Of a DNA stretch of 64,000 nt, positions 27,665 to 37,900 are shown one piece after another. Numbering within the stretch: position 1 is the first letter of the stretch; each line of letters begins with the position of its first letter. This stretch comes from Adhaeribacter rhizoryzae. GTDB taxonomy: Bacteria > Bacteroidota > Bacteroidia > Cytophagales > Hymenobacteraceae. The stretch spans positions 62,001 through 126,000 of the forward strand of contig NZ_VWSF01000018.1 of the NCBI RefSeq assembly GCF_008629685.1, in the 5' to 3' direction. The translations under genes were made by a program, and so were the position numbers. The notes beneath the pieces were generated by a model that saw only the letters and a program-made list of their open reading frames with translations, searched no databases and had not been told where the DNA came from.

Positions 27665-28735
27665 ATGGAAAACACCACCACTAACAAAAGACGTGAATTT
27701 CTAAAAAAAACCGGTACTGCTTTGGCCGTCAGTGCTTTCTTCCCGACTATTTGGGTAAAAAAAAGTTTTGGTCAAAAAATGGGAGCCACGCTGGGGCATA
27801 ATTCGCATCGTTACCGGGTAGTAGAAGGCTGGGGCGTTTTGGATGCCGGTAAAAATCCGGTAAACGACTGCCACGAAATGGTAGAAGATGCCAAAGGCCG
27901 CTTAATTATGCTGACGAACGAAACCCGCAATAATATTTTAATTTACGACAAATCGGGCAAACTGCTGGAGACCTGGGGCAACAGCTACCCTGGTGGGCAT
28001 GGCTTAACGTTAAGTAACGAAGGCGGCGAACAATTTCTGCTGATTACCGATACCGACCGCAACCAGGTAATTAAAACTGACCTAAAAGGGAAAGAAATAT
28101 TTAAAATTGATTATCCCCGCCAAATTAAAGAATATAACCATCCCGGCGAATTTAAACCCACCGAAACTGCCGTAAACCCGGCCAACGGCGATATTTACGT
28201 AGCCGACGGTTACGGCCGGAACTTTGTAACCCAGTATAACAGCAAAGGCGAATATATCCGGCATTTTGGTGGCAAAGGCGCCACCGACGGTACTTTTGAA
28301 TGTTGCCACGGCGTACTAGTAGATACCCGCGACGCGAAAAACCCCACGTTGCTGATAACTGACCGCTCGCACACCAGCCTGAAACGATTTACTTTAGACG
28401 GAAAATATTTGGCTACTATTCCGGTGCCGGGGTCGTTTATTTGCCGGCCCGTATTAAAAGGCAAAAACCTGTACGCGGCCGTTTACCGCAGCACTTCCCA
28501 GGATTATAAAGACTCGGGCTACATTACCATTTTCAATGAGAAAGACCAGGTAATTTCTACACCGGGCGGCACCGAGCCGAAGTACGTAAAGAATGTGTTA
28601 CAAGAGCAGCGCAAAGATCGCTCCTTTATGGGATTTCTGCATCCGCACGATGTTTGCGTAGATTCCGACGAGAGTATTTACGTACCGCAGTGGGCTTCCG
28701 GCAAAACTTATCCGGTTAAATTAGAAAGGATTTAA
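27665..28735 (+). CDS. Tat-exported NHL-type six-bladed beta-propeller protein
   Basis: 356 residues with a twin-arginine signal RREFLKKTGTALAVSAFFP near residues 9-27. The mature part has repeated propeller strands of NHL type (NNILIYDKSGKLLETWG, NPANGDIYVADGYGRNFV, GKYLATIPVPGSFICRPV, HPHDVCVDSDESIYVPQW), similar to peptidyl-alpha-hydroxyglycine-lyase-like proteins of unknown function. It follows the DUF1501 gene after 218 bp, which contain a palindromic repeat. Tat export suggests that it folds or takes up a ligand before export. A role as periplasmic partner of the cytochromes is inference. Confidence 0.8.
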   Translation: MENTTTNKRREFLKKTGTALAVSAFFPTIWVKKSFGQKMGATLGHNSHRYRVVEGWGVLDAGKNPVNDCHEMVEDAKGRLIMLTNETRNNILIYDKSGKLLETWGNSYPGGHGLTLSNEGGEQFLLITDTDRNQVIKTDLKGKEIFKIDYPRQIKEYNHPGEFKPTETAVNPANGDIYVADGYGRNFVTQYNSKGEYIRHFGGKGATDGTFECCHGVLVDTRDAKNPTLLITDRSHTSLKRFTLDGKYLATIPVPGSFICRPVLKGKNLYAAVYRSTSQDYKDSGYITIFNEKDQVISTPGGTEPKYVKNVLQEQRKDRSFMGFLHPHDVCVDSDESIYVPQWASGKTYPVKLERI

Positions 28736-28804
28736 GGCAAGAGACCGACTCCTGATGAAATATTAACTTTAAAATTCTAAAGTAAGAAAAGTATATTTCA
28801 CCAT

Positions 28805-28965
28805 TGTCATTCAGGAGGAACCTATTTGGCTGATTCAGTTTTGATTGCCAAGAATTATTCTGCCTTGGTAAATGGATAGATTTTGTAAAACAAACTATTG
28901 TTAGACTTGGATTTACCAGTAGCTAAAGCCATTGAATCAGCTAAATAGGTTCCTCCTGAATGACA
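28805..28965. repeat. Long palindromic repeat, copy 3 (33-bp arms)
   Basis: Arms at 28805-28837 and 28933-28965 match over 33 bp with one mismatch and enclose 95 bp of unrelated DNA. The ends start TGTCATTCAGGAGGAACC, the sequence shared with the copies at 9923 and 27490. The size and terminal inverted repeats resemble a small MITE. It fills most of the 307-bp gap between the NHL gene and the DUF4468 gene (28736-29042), where I see nothing else. Confidence 0.75.
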
Positions 28966-29042
28966 CGAGAGGATGCATTTACATTGCCTTTGGTTTAATC
29001 ACCATAAGTTTTTCTTTATTTTTATAGCCATTCCTGCTCCTT

Positions 29043-29591
29043 CTAAAGCATACTCTTTTTAAAATCTTTAATTAAAGCTACTATGCTATCATAAGCCGAA
29101 CTTTCCAACGATTTATGAAATATTACCTTCTCTCCTTTTAACGCTACTTCGTTTTTAGCTAATACCAATTCTTCTAAAGGCACTTTAGCTGCCTTAAGTT
29201 CTTTTGTTCCTGCTTCTTTTGTTGATTGTATTTCCTGCAACTGGAAATCTGTAATGCTATACCAGTAGTGGTCATCTTCCATTTCTATCTTAACGGTGAA
29301 CCATAGCCGGAATTTCTGGGCTTGGTGCCCCTCGCGTACCAAAAGCACCCGATAACTAGCCCCGATTATTAACCCATTTGCTAAATCATCAACTTGTAAA
29401 GCTTTTTTGTTTTGAACAGAGGAAGAAAACCAGGCTTTGGCCCGGTTATACAAATCAAACTGCGGGCCGTCCTTTACCAGCACTTCTTCGGCGTAATATA
29501 TTTTACCCGAAAGCGCATCTACCGGAAAAACCTGCGCGGAAGCATGAAAGGGCATTAGCAGAAAAAAAAGCGAAAGAATTTTTACAAGCAT
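29043..29591 (-). CDS. DUF4468 domain protein, secreted
   Basis: 182 residues with a signal peptide ending near ASAQ (residue 19). The body matches the DUF4468 pattern (a TBP-like fold found in Bacteroidota): KAWFSSSVQN, the turn GLIIGASYRVLL, FRLWFTVKIEMEDDHYWYSITDFQLQ, then a charged helical tail. Its function is unknown. It is the only minus-strand gene within the central redox/SusCD block, and no partner gene is evident. Confidence 0.8.
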   Translation of the reverse strand: MLVKILSLFFLLMPFHASAQVFPVDALSGKIYYAEEVLVKDGPQFDLYNRAKAWFSSSVQNKKALQVDDLANGLIIGASYRVLLVREGHQAQKFRLWFTVKIEMEDDHYWYSITDFQLQEIQSTKEAGTKELKAAKVPLEELVLAKNEVALKGEKVIFHKSLESSAYDSIVALIKDFKKSML

Positions 29592-29961
29592 AAAATACGA
29601 AGATACACTTTCAGCGACCTAATTTAGAATGAGCGCTAAATATTTGTAACAGTAAGAACGCTGGCCAGTCCTGTTCTGGCTAAGCAATTAATAATTCTTG
29701 GCGATAATTATAAAATATAAGCTACTACTTACGCCCATAAAACTTTTAAAATCAATATTCTGATGCTTTTCCTGCTTTCAGATTGCCTTCTTACCTATAA
29801 ATATTAAATAAACTTAGCCTGCCGGGCTATTCAACTTAAAATTAGAAATATTCTATACAAAAAATATAATTGTTTATTATTCAACAGAAAACGTTGCCGC
29901 TTTAAAATTATTCAACCAACCCCCTTTAATTAGATAAGTTTTAATAAATATTCTCAAAAGG

Positions 29962-30006
29962 CAGGATAGCACAGGATAGTTAACGAACACACACCTTATA
30001 AATTAG
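29962..30006 (+). promoter_or_regulatory. Composite promoter, copy 4 (tandem CAGGATA plus TAnnTTA)
   Basis: CAGGATA (29962-29968) and CAGGATA (29972-29978), exactly 20 bp, then TAAATTAG (29999-30006). It is the best-conserved of the four together with the copy at 23234. Transcription would start about 100 bp before the second SusC. The rest of the gap 29592-30113 is AT-rich with nothing else I can define. Confidence 0.7.
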
Positions 30007-30113
30007 AAAATATCTAACGAAACTCTTAACCTGAAAGTGGTACCCGGAAGTTCGGGACTAGCTACTCAGAGATTAAACCGGCAATATTCACCTTCACCTA
30101 AACCACAAGATTT

Positions 30114-33100
30114 ATGAAAGACAATTTACTTAAAAGAGCGGGGTATTGGTTGATACTTCCACTTGTCCTGTTGGCTACAGCAGGTGCCTGGGCCCAAAGC
30201 GCTGGCATAAAAGGCAAAGTAACCGATGAGCAAGGCGGCGGATTACCCGGCGTTACGGTTTTACTAAAAGGCACTACCAATGGCACGACCACCGATGCAA
30301 GCGGCACTTATGCCTTAAATATACCCAATGGCGGCGGTACCCTGGTAGTTTCCTTTATTGGTTACCAAACCAAAGAAGTAGCCATTAACAACCAGACTAC
30401 CATAAATATTACCTTGTCTCCGGATGCCAAAGCCCTGGAGGAAGTAGTGGTAGTAGGCTACGGTACCCAGCGTAAATCCGACATGACCGGCGCGGTAAGT
30501 TCGGTAAAAGCCGAAGCTTTGCAGGAACGGCCGGCGGCGTCGCTGAATCAGGCTTTAGCCGGTCGGGTAACGGGTGCCAACGTTTCGGTTAACTCCGGCC
30601 GGCCCGGCGGTCGTGCCAATATTCGTATTCGCGGCAATACTTCGGTAAGCGTTACCAACAACCCACTTTATGTAATAGACGGGGTAATCCTGAACGTAAC
30701 CAACCTGGCCAACGGCAGCACCCCCATCGATTATATTAATCCCAACGACATTGCTTCTATTGAGGTGTTAAAAGATGCTTCGGCCACGGCTATTTACGGG
30801 GCACGGGGCGCTAACGGGGTAATATTGGTAACTACCAAACGGGGCAGCCAGGACGGCGGCCGCGTAAACTACGACACCGACTGGAGCATGGGTGTACTAG
30901 CCCGCAAAATGGATCTCCTGAACTCCAAAGAATTTTTAATGGTAGAAGATATTGCTTACCAGAACGCCCAAAAGTTTGACCCGGTAGGCTGGGCCGGCGG
31001 CAAGTACAAAGACCCTAAACTCAAAAGAACCGATCCCCGGCTTTTCGACGCGAACGGCAACCCATTATATGATACTGATTGGCAGGAAGAAGCTACCCAG
31101 AAAGCAATCAGCCAAAACCATCAGTTATCTTTTACCGGCGGCAGAGACAAAGACAGCTACGGCGTGTACATGGGTTACCGCAACGAAAACGGTTTAATGC
31201 GCGGCTCCTGGCTGAAGCGTTATTCCGGTCGCTTTGTGTTCGACAGCCAGGTGAAAAACTGGCTGAAAGTAGGCGGTACGCTCAGCTACAACGACCAAAA
31301 CGAAAACCAGATTGACCCATTGGGTGCCGGCGGTATTATTGCCATGCGCCAGGTTTTGGAAGCATTACCCATAATTCCGGTAAAATACCCCGATGGCAAA
31401 TGGGCCGGCAACGAAGACTACCCCGGAATGGAAGGCGGCGGTAACCCCTTAGATATTATTGCAAACCGCAAATACGAACTCAAGACCCAAACCATGCTGG
31501 GTAACGTGTTTACCAATATTACTTTGGCCGAAGGTTTGGAACTGCGAACTACGCTGGGCACCAATATTATTAACCAACGCATTGATTATTACGGTGGCCG
31601 CACGCTTAACTACATTTCCCGGAACCAGGGCGGCGATGCCTCGGTAAGCAACGCCCGGCACAACTCCTGGCAGTTCGAAAACTACCTGACTTACAACAAA
31701 CGGTTCCGCGAAATGCATTCTTTTACCGGTATGTTAGGTTTGTCGTGGCAGCACGTAGATGCGTTTACCGCAACCGCGCAGTCGCAGCGTTTCCAGGACG
31801 ATTACTTTGGGGTTAATAATTTAGGCGCCGGTGCCAACCCGGTAGCCCCAAGTTCCGGCACCAGTGCCTACGGGCTAAACTCTTACTTCGGTCGTTTTAA
31901 CTATGGCTTAAAAGACAAGTATTTGGTTACTTTCACGGGCCGCGCCGATGGTTCGTCTAAATTTGGTTCGGCTAACCGCTACGCGTTCTTCCCTTCTGCA
32001 GCGGTAGCCTGGCGGGTTTCCGAAGAAGAATTTCTTAAAAGTATTCCGGCTATCTCTAACTTAAAATTGCGGGCCAGCTACGGCGTAACGGGTAACTCCG
32101 AAATTACCGCTTACCAGGCGCTGGCCGGTTTGGGTAACTACTCCGTAATATTTAACGGTTCCCGTACCATTGGTATTGGTATCAGCCGGTTGGCTAACCC
32201 CGATTTGCGCTGGGAAAAAACCCACCAGGTTGATGCCGGTTTAGAACTGGGCTTATTCGACAACCGCGTTTCCTTGGAATTTGACGTGTACCGCAAGTTG
32301 ACCACCGATATGCTGTTGAGCGCACCGGTACCATCCAGCAGCGGCTATACCACCGTTACCCGCAATGTGGGCAGCATGGAGAACCGGGGCGTGGAGTTTG
32401 GCATTAATACGGTAAATATTAATGCCGGCGACTTTGGCTGGAATACTACTTTCAATATTTCGGCTAATAGAAACAAAGTAATTGCCTTAACTGGTGGGGC
32501 CGATATTTTCCAAGGGCCGACTATTATCCGGGAAGGTGAGCCGGTAGGTTCTTTCTTTGGCTACGTGCACCAGGGCACCTGGGGTACCACCGAAGCCGAT
32601 ATGGCCGCTAAATATTTAAAGAAGCCCGGCGATATTAAATACCAGGATGTAAACGAAGATGGCCAGATTAACCAGCTCGATCGGGTAATTATTGGTAAAG
32701 GTATTCCGGATGGTTTCGGCTCCATGATTAACACCTTCCGCTTCAAAAACTTCGACCTGACTTTGGATTTGCAGTACATGTTCGGCAACGATGTTTTGTT
32801 CCGGACGAAGCACTCCACCGAAGACCGCCAGGGTATTGCCAACAGCTTAGGCACCGTGCTTAACGCCTGGACACCCGAAAACCAGAATACCAATATTGCC
32901 CAGTTACGGCCGGTATCAGCCGGGTACAACACCAACGAAGATTCTGACCGGATCATGGATGCTTCCTTTATCCGGGGCCGCAACCTGCTGCTGGCTTACC
33001 GCTTCGCGCCTGAGTTAACCCAAAAGTTAAAGTTAAACCGCCTGCGGATTTACGCCTCGGCCCAGAACTTCTTCCTGAGCACCAAATACACCGGTTACGA

Positions 33101-33203
33101 CCCGGAAGCTTCTACCTCGGGCGGTACTTTCGAGCAAGGCGTGGTATTGTACGACTATCCGAAGCCCCGGGTATTTATGATGGGTCTGAACATTGGTCTT
33201 TAG
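30114..33203 (+). CDS. SusC/RagA family TonB-linked outer-membrane protein (second pair)
   Basis: 1029 residues: signal peptide ending near AWAQ (28), regulatory beta-sandwich (30-105), the TonB-box region ALEEVVVVGYGTQRK identical to the first SusC, plug, then barrel. The plug and barrel are clearly diverged from the first copy, so the two transporters probably take different ligands. The SusD partner follows after 27 bp. The composite promoter at 29962-30006 implies shared control with the first SusC. Confidence 0.96.
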   Translation: MKDNLLKRAGYWLILPLVLLATAGAWAQSAGIKGKVTDEQGGGLPGVTVLLKGTTNGTTTDASGTYALNIPNGGGTLVVSFIGYQTKEVAINNQTTINITLSPDAKALEEVVVVGYGTQRKSDMTGAVSSVKAEALQERPAASLNQALAGRVTGANVSVNSGRPGGRANIRIRGNTSVSVTNNPLYVIDGVILNVTNLANGSTPIDYINPNDIASIEVLKDASATAIYGARGANGVILVTTKRGSQDGGRVNYDTDWSMGVLARKMDLLNSKEFLMVEDIAYQNAQKFDPVGWAGGKYKDPKLKRTDPRLFDANGNPLYDTDWQEEATQKAISQNHQLSFTGGRDKDSYGVYMGYRNENGLMRGSWLKRYSGRFVFDSQVKNWLKVGGTLSYNDQNENQIDPLGAGGIIAMRQVLEALPIIPVKYPDGKWAGNEDYPGMEGGGNPLDIIANRKYELKTQTMLGNVFTNITLAEGLELRTTLGTNIINQRIDYYGGRTLNYISRNQGGDASVSNARHNSWQFENYLTYNKRFREMHSFTGMLGLSWQHVDAFTATAQSQRFQDDYFGVNNLGAGANPVAPSSGTSAYGLNSYFGRFNYGLKDKYLVTFTGRADGSSKFGSANRYAFFPSAAVAWRVSEEEFLKSIPAISNLKLRASYGVTGNSEITAYQALAGLGNYSVIFNGSRTIGIGISRLANPDLRWEKTHQVDAGLELGLFDNRVSLEFDVYRKLTTDMLLSAPVPSSSGYTTVTRNVGSMENRGVEFGINTVNINAGDFGWNTTFNISANRNKVIALTGGADIFQGPTIIREGEPVGSFFGYVHQGTWGTTEADMAAKYLKKPGDIKYQDVNEDGQINQLDRVIIGKGIPDGFGSMINTFRFKNFDLTLDLQYMFGNDVLFRTKHSTEDRQGIANSLGTVLNAWTPENQNTNIAQLRPVSAGYNTNEDSDRIMDASFIRGRNLLLAYRFAPELTQKLKLNRLRIYASAQNFFLSTKYTGYDPEASTSGGTFEQGVVLYDYPKPRVFMMGLNIGL

Positions 33204-33230
33204 TAACATTCTTAAAAGCGTAAAATCAAC

Positions 33231-34736
33231 ATGAAAAATATACTTAAAACCACCAGCCAAATATTCCTTTGCGGGGCCCTGCTGCTCAGCGCCAGCGGGT
33301 GCGAAAAATTCCTGGAAGAGCCCGACAAATCGAATTTTACGATGGAGAACTATTTTACCAAGCCGGAGCATGCCGAAAGCGTGGTGAACTCTATTTACGA
33401 AAGCTTAAGAGCCACCACCGGCGGCGGCTTTAACGGCGCTCCCTGGATGATGCTGGAATTCTCTACCGGTTTAGCCAACACCGAACTGGGCCAGGCCCAA
33501 AGCAGCATTAACGTACGCAACCTGGTAAATAATGCCGACAACGAATATGGCAATACCTGGTGGGTAAGCAGCTACCGGGCCATTGGCAACGCCAACCTGG
33601 CGATTGCTAAAATTCCGGAAATCTCGATGGATGAAGCCCAGAAAAAGAAATATTTAGGTGAAGCGCGGTTCCTGCGGGCTTTTAATTACTATAACCTGGT
33701 ACGCATCTTCGGAAAGGTGCCGCTCATTGATAAACCCGTGGATCTGACCTCGCCGGAACTCTACCCCGATCCGGCCACCGAAGAAGCGGTATACGGGTTA
33801 ATTGTAGCGGATTTGATTGAGGCTGAAGCATCTGGTTTACCAATGTCTGATGTAAGTGGCCGGGCTACTTTAGGAGCGGTTAAATCTTTACTGGCGAGCG
33901 TGTATCTGACCATGGCGGGCCATCCGCTGCAAAAAGGAGCTGAATATTACCAGAAAGCGGCCGAAAAAGCCAAAGAAGTGATTGATTCGGGTAAATTCAA
34001 ATTGTTTGGTTCTTACGACGATCTGCACAGCTACGCCACCAAAAACCGGGACGAGAATATTTTTATGGTACAATTCGTGCCCAACGTGCTGGCCTCTAAC
34101 TGGCAAACTTCTATTATTCCTTACAACCAGGGTATCTCGGCTTATTCCGACGAAACCGGGGCTATTTTTGCCAATAAAGAATTTGTAGAATCGTATGAGC
34201 CGAATGATAAGCGCGCCAAAGAAAAGCAGTTTTACTACCGTACCTATACCTTAAGCAGCGACCGTAGCAAAACCGTAGACCTGGGTGGGTATTACATTTT
34301 CAAGCATTTCGATACCGAAGCGCACCTAACTACCACCAGCAGCGGACTGAATTGGCCACTAATCCGCTACGCCGAAGTACTGCTGACCTATGCCGAAGCA
34401 GCCAACGAAGCGAGCGGCCCGACAGAAGCTGCCTACCAGGCCGTGAACGCCATTCGTAGCCGGGCCGAATTGCAACCTTTACAAGGCCTGACCAAAGACC
34501 AGTTCCGGGAAGCTGTTTGGAAAGAACGCTGGCATGAGTTGAGCTTCGAAAACAAAACCTGGTTTGATATGGTACGGCTGCGGAAAGCGTTTAACGTAAA
34601 AACCAAAACCTTCGATAATTACGTGGGCCATACGTTTTCTTACGGGCCAACCCTAAAAGAGCGGGAACTGTTATTTCCTATTCCTACAGCCGAAATCCGC
34701 AACAACAACAAACTGGTGCAGAATAAAGGTTATTAG
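33231..34736 (+). CDS. RagB/SusD family nutrient-uptake lipoprotein (second pair)
   Basis: 501 residues with lipoprotein signal LLLSASGC (Cys24) followed by EKFLEEPDKS, a common SusD start. Helical TPR-like region, then ENKTWFDMVRLRKAFN and a C-terminus LLFPIPTAEIRNNNKLVQNK typical of the family. It caps the SusC encoded 27 bp upstream. It differs widely from the SusD at 21426 except at these family motifs. Confidence 0.95.
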   Translation: MKNILKTTSQIFLCGALLLSASGCEKFLEEPDKSNFTMENYFTKPEHAESVVNSIYESLRATTGGGFNGAPWMMLEFSTGLANTELGQAQSSINVRNLVNNADNEYGNTWWVSSYRAIGNANLAIAKIPEISMDEAQKKKYLGEARFLRAFNYYNLVRIFGKVPLIDKPVDLTSPELYPDPATEEAVYGLIVADLIEAEASGLPMSDVSGRATLGAVKSLLASVYLTMAGHPLQKGAEYYQKAAEKAKEVIDSGKFKLFGSYDDLHSYATKNRDENIFMVQFVPNVLASNWQTSIIPYNQGISAYSDETGAIFANKEFVESYEPNDKRAKEKQFYYRTYTLSSDRSKTVDLGGYYIFKHFDTEAHLTTTSSGLNWPLIRYAEVLLTYAEAANEASGPTEAAYQAVNAIRSRAELQPLQGLTKDQFREAVWKERWHELSFENKTWFDMVRLRKAFNVKTKTFDNYVGHTFSYGPTLKERELLFPIPTAEIRNNNKLVQNKGY

Positions 34737-34808
34737 ATGCTAAAGATTAATGCGTTACGAAGTTAATTTTTAATTCTATGCTAAGTTCATTAACTTAAAC
34801 AGATCAAA

Positions 34809-34855
34809 TAACAGCAGAAACTACCCTGGCCCTGCCCGGATAGTTTTTGCTGTTA
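34809..34855 (+). terminator. Hairpin terminator after the second SusD
   Basis: An 18-bp stem with two non-Watson-Crick positions: TAACAGCAGAAACTACCC (34809-34826) and 34838-34855, with an 11-nt loop. It lies 72 bp after the SusD stop. The T-run is weak, so readthrough into the next gene is likely. Confidence 0.6.
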
Positions 34856-34954
34856 ATATTGAACCAGCTAAAAAACTATCAAGGTACCTTATTTAAGGTA
34901 CAGCGCTTTACAATAATATTTTTATTAAAATTATAATTCTAATTTATTAAGCCC

Positions 34955-37900
34955 ATGCGGTATATAGTTAAAATCTTTGTAGGTGTTTTGATCCTGGTGG
35001 GCTGTAAAGCCGCCGTGACTAGCCTCACTGAGAGCAACCAAAATGCTCTTAAATTCAGGAAAGGGTCGCATATTGTTTTAATTGGCAATAACCTGGGTTC
35101 CCGAATGATGAACTACGGCCATTTCGAAACCGAAATGCACCTGCGCTACCCCGATAGCTTGCTGTTTATCCGTAACATGTGCGATCCGGGTAACACGCCT
35201 GGCTTTCGGCCGCATTCCAGCCGCAATTCGCCGTGGGCATTTCCGGGAGCCGAAAAATTCCAGACCGAGCTGGCACAGAACTCCGGCAGCGAAGGCCATT
35301 TTGATACCGAAGACCAGTGGCTTACCCGCCTGAAAGCCGATGTAATTATTGCCTTCTTTGGCTACAACGAGTCTTTTCAGGGTGAAGAAGGTTTGCAAAA
35401 TTATAAAGCCGAGCTAGACGCTTTTGTGCAGTATAATTTAAACCAAAAATACAACGGCACGGCGGCTCCGCAACTGGCGCTGGTATCGCCTATTGCTTTC
35501 GAAGATTTATCGAAACAGTACGATTTACCCAACGGCAAAAAGGAAAACGCCAATCTGGCCATGTATGCCGAAGCCATGAAAGAAATTGCCGCCCGGCACA
35601 AAATACACTTTATAGATGCTTTTACCCCTACCAAAGAATGGTTCGCCAGCACCGATAAACCGCTTACGATTGATGGTTCGCAACTGTCTGATGCTGGTTA
35701 CGCCAGATTCTCGAAATTACTCGCCGACGAAACTTTCGGCAAAACTGCTCCTAAAGCCGAAAAGAACCGGGCTTTGGTGCATGCGGCTGTAATGGAGAAA
35801 AACTGGATGTGGCACAACGATATTAAAATACCCAATGGCGTGCATGCTTACGGCCGTCGTTACAACCCGTTTGGCCCCGACAATTACCCCGACGAGATAA
35901 AGAAAACCCGCGAACTAACTGCCATCCGGGACGAAGCCATCTGGCAGGCGACTAAAGGCAAAAAAATGGATATTGCCGCTGCCGATAAAAATACTACCCA
36001 GTTACAATCGGTAAAAACCAATTACAATCCCGAAAAAAATGGCAGCCTGGAATATTTGTACGGCCAGGATGCGCTTAATAAATTAAAAGTAGCACCCGGG
36101 TACAAAATAGAGCTTTTTGCCTCCGAAAAAGAATTTCACGATCTGGCTAATCCGGTGCAGATTACTTTCGATAATAAAGGCCGCTTGTGGGTAGCCACCA
36201 TGCCTACTTACCCGCATTACCGGCCTGGCGATGCCAAACCAAACGATAAAATTATTATTCTGGAAGATACCAACAACGATGGCAAAGCCGATAAACAAAC
36301 CGTTTTTGCCGAAAACTTACACTTACCGGTTGGTTTTGAATTGGCGCCCGAAGGTGTTTACTTGTCGCAAGGCACCAACATGGTACTCTTAAAAGACACC
36401 AACGGCGACGACAAAGCCGACTCTAAGGAAATATTATTAAGCGGCTTCGACGACCACGACACGCACCATGCGCACCACGTGTATACGCTCGACCCATCCG
36501 GCGCCATTTACATGGGCGAAGGTGTTTTCCTGCATACCAACGTCGAAACTTCTTATGGTCCGGTACGGGGCACTAACGGTGGCTTTTACCGCTACAATCC
36601 GCAGCGCAAAATGCTTGAGCGCACTGCCCAGCTTTCTATTCCTAACCCCTGGGGTATTATGTTTGACGAATGGGGGCAGAACTTTTTTGCCGAAACCTCC
36701 AGCCCCGATGTACGCTGGATGATGCCGGGTTCTGTGAAGTCTCGCTATGGCGTTGCCACGCATAAATCAGTACAATTAATAGAAGACAAACACCGGGTAC
36801 GGCCTACTTCCGGTATCGAAATTATTTCCAGCCGCCACTTCCCGGACGAGGCCCAAGGCGATTTTCTGATTAATAACACCATTGGTTTTTTAGGCACGAA
36901 ACAACACAGTTTGGTAGACGATGGTACCGGTTACAAAAGCCAGCACCGCCAGGATTTGTTGCAGTCCGAAGACCGTAATTTCCGGCCGGTTGATATGGAG
37001 TTTGCCCCCGATGGCTCACTTTATATTGCCGACTGGCACAACGTATTAATTGGCCATATGCAGCACAATGCCCGCGACCCGCTCCGCGACCACGTACACG
37101 GCCGGATTTACCGCATTACTTATCCATCGCGGCCATTAATTAAGCCGGCTAAAGTAGCCGGTGCCAGCATCAACGAGTTACTGGATTACCTGAAACTGCC
37201 CGAATACCGGACCCGCTACCGCACCAAACGCGAACTCCGTGGTCGTCCTACTGCCGAAGTATTGGCCAGCGTGAAAACCTGGGTAGCCAACCTGGATAAA
37301 AACGATCCAAGATACGAGCACCATTTATTAGAAGCGCTCTGGGTAACCTGGGGCCACAATAAAATAGACGAAACTTTGCTGCGCCAATTATTACAGGCCA
37401 AAGATTACCGGGCCCGTACCGCCGCCGTACGCGTGGTGCGCTACACCGGCCATCAGGTTAATGACCAAGCCGATTTATTGATGCAGGCTGCCCGCGATGA
37501 AAACAGCCGGGTGCGGCTGGAAGCCATTGTGGCTGCTTCGTGGCTCGACAAAGAAAAAGGCCTGGCTATTGTAAACGAAGCCGCCAAAAAACCTTTGGAT
37601 GACTGGATGATACACGCCCACGAAACCGCTGTAGCCCACCTGAATGGCCGCGCCGTGGAAGCGAAAAAGCCCGAAGCCATAACCACCAATTTAAAAGGAG
37701 CCGAACGCGATTTGTTTGTTAAAGGCAAAGCCATTTACGCCCAGGAAGGTTTCTGCGGCACTTGCCACCAGCCCGATGGCAAAGGCTTAACGGCGTCTGG
37801 CTTCCCGCCGCTTTCTGGCACGCCTTGGGTAACCGGTAACGATGAGCGCCTGATTAAGATTGTGCTAAAAGGACTGCATGGCCCGATTGAAGTAGCTGGT

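Noticed and set aside
29592-30113. Possible small RNA or gene in the gap before the second SusC
   Set aside because: Beyond the composite promoter only a 5-bp CCAG/CTGG pairing near 29665 and AT-rich DNA are present; no open frame or strong structure.
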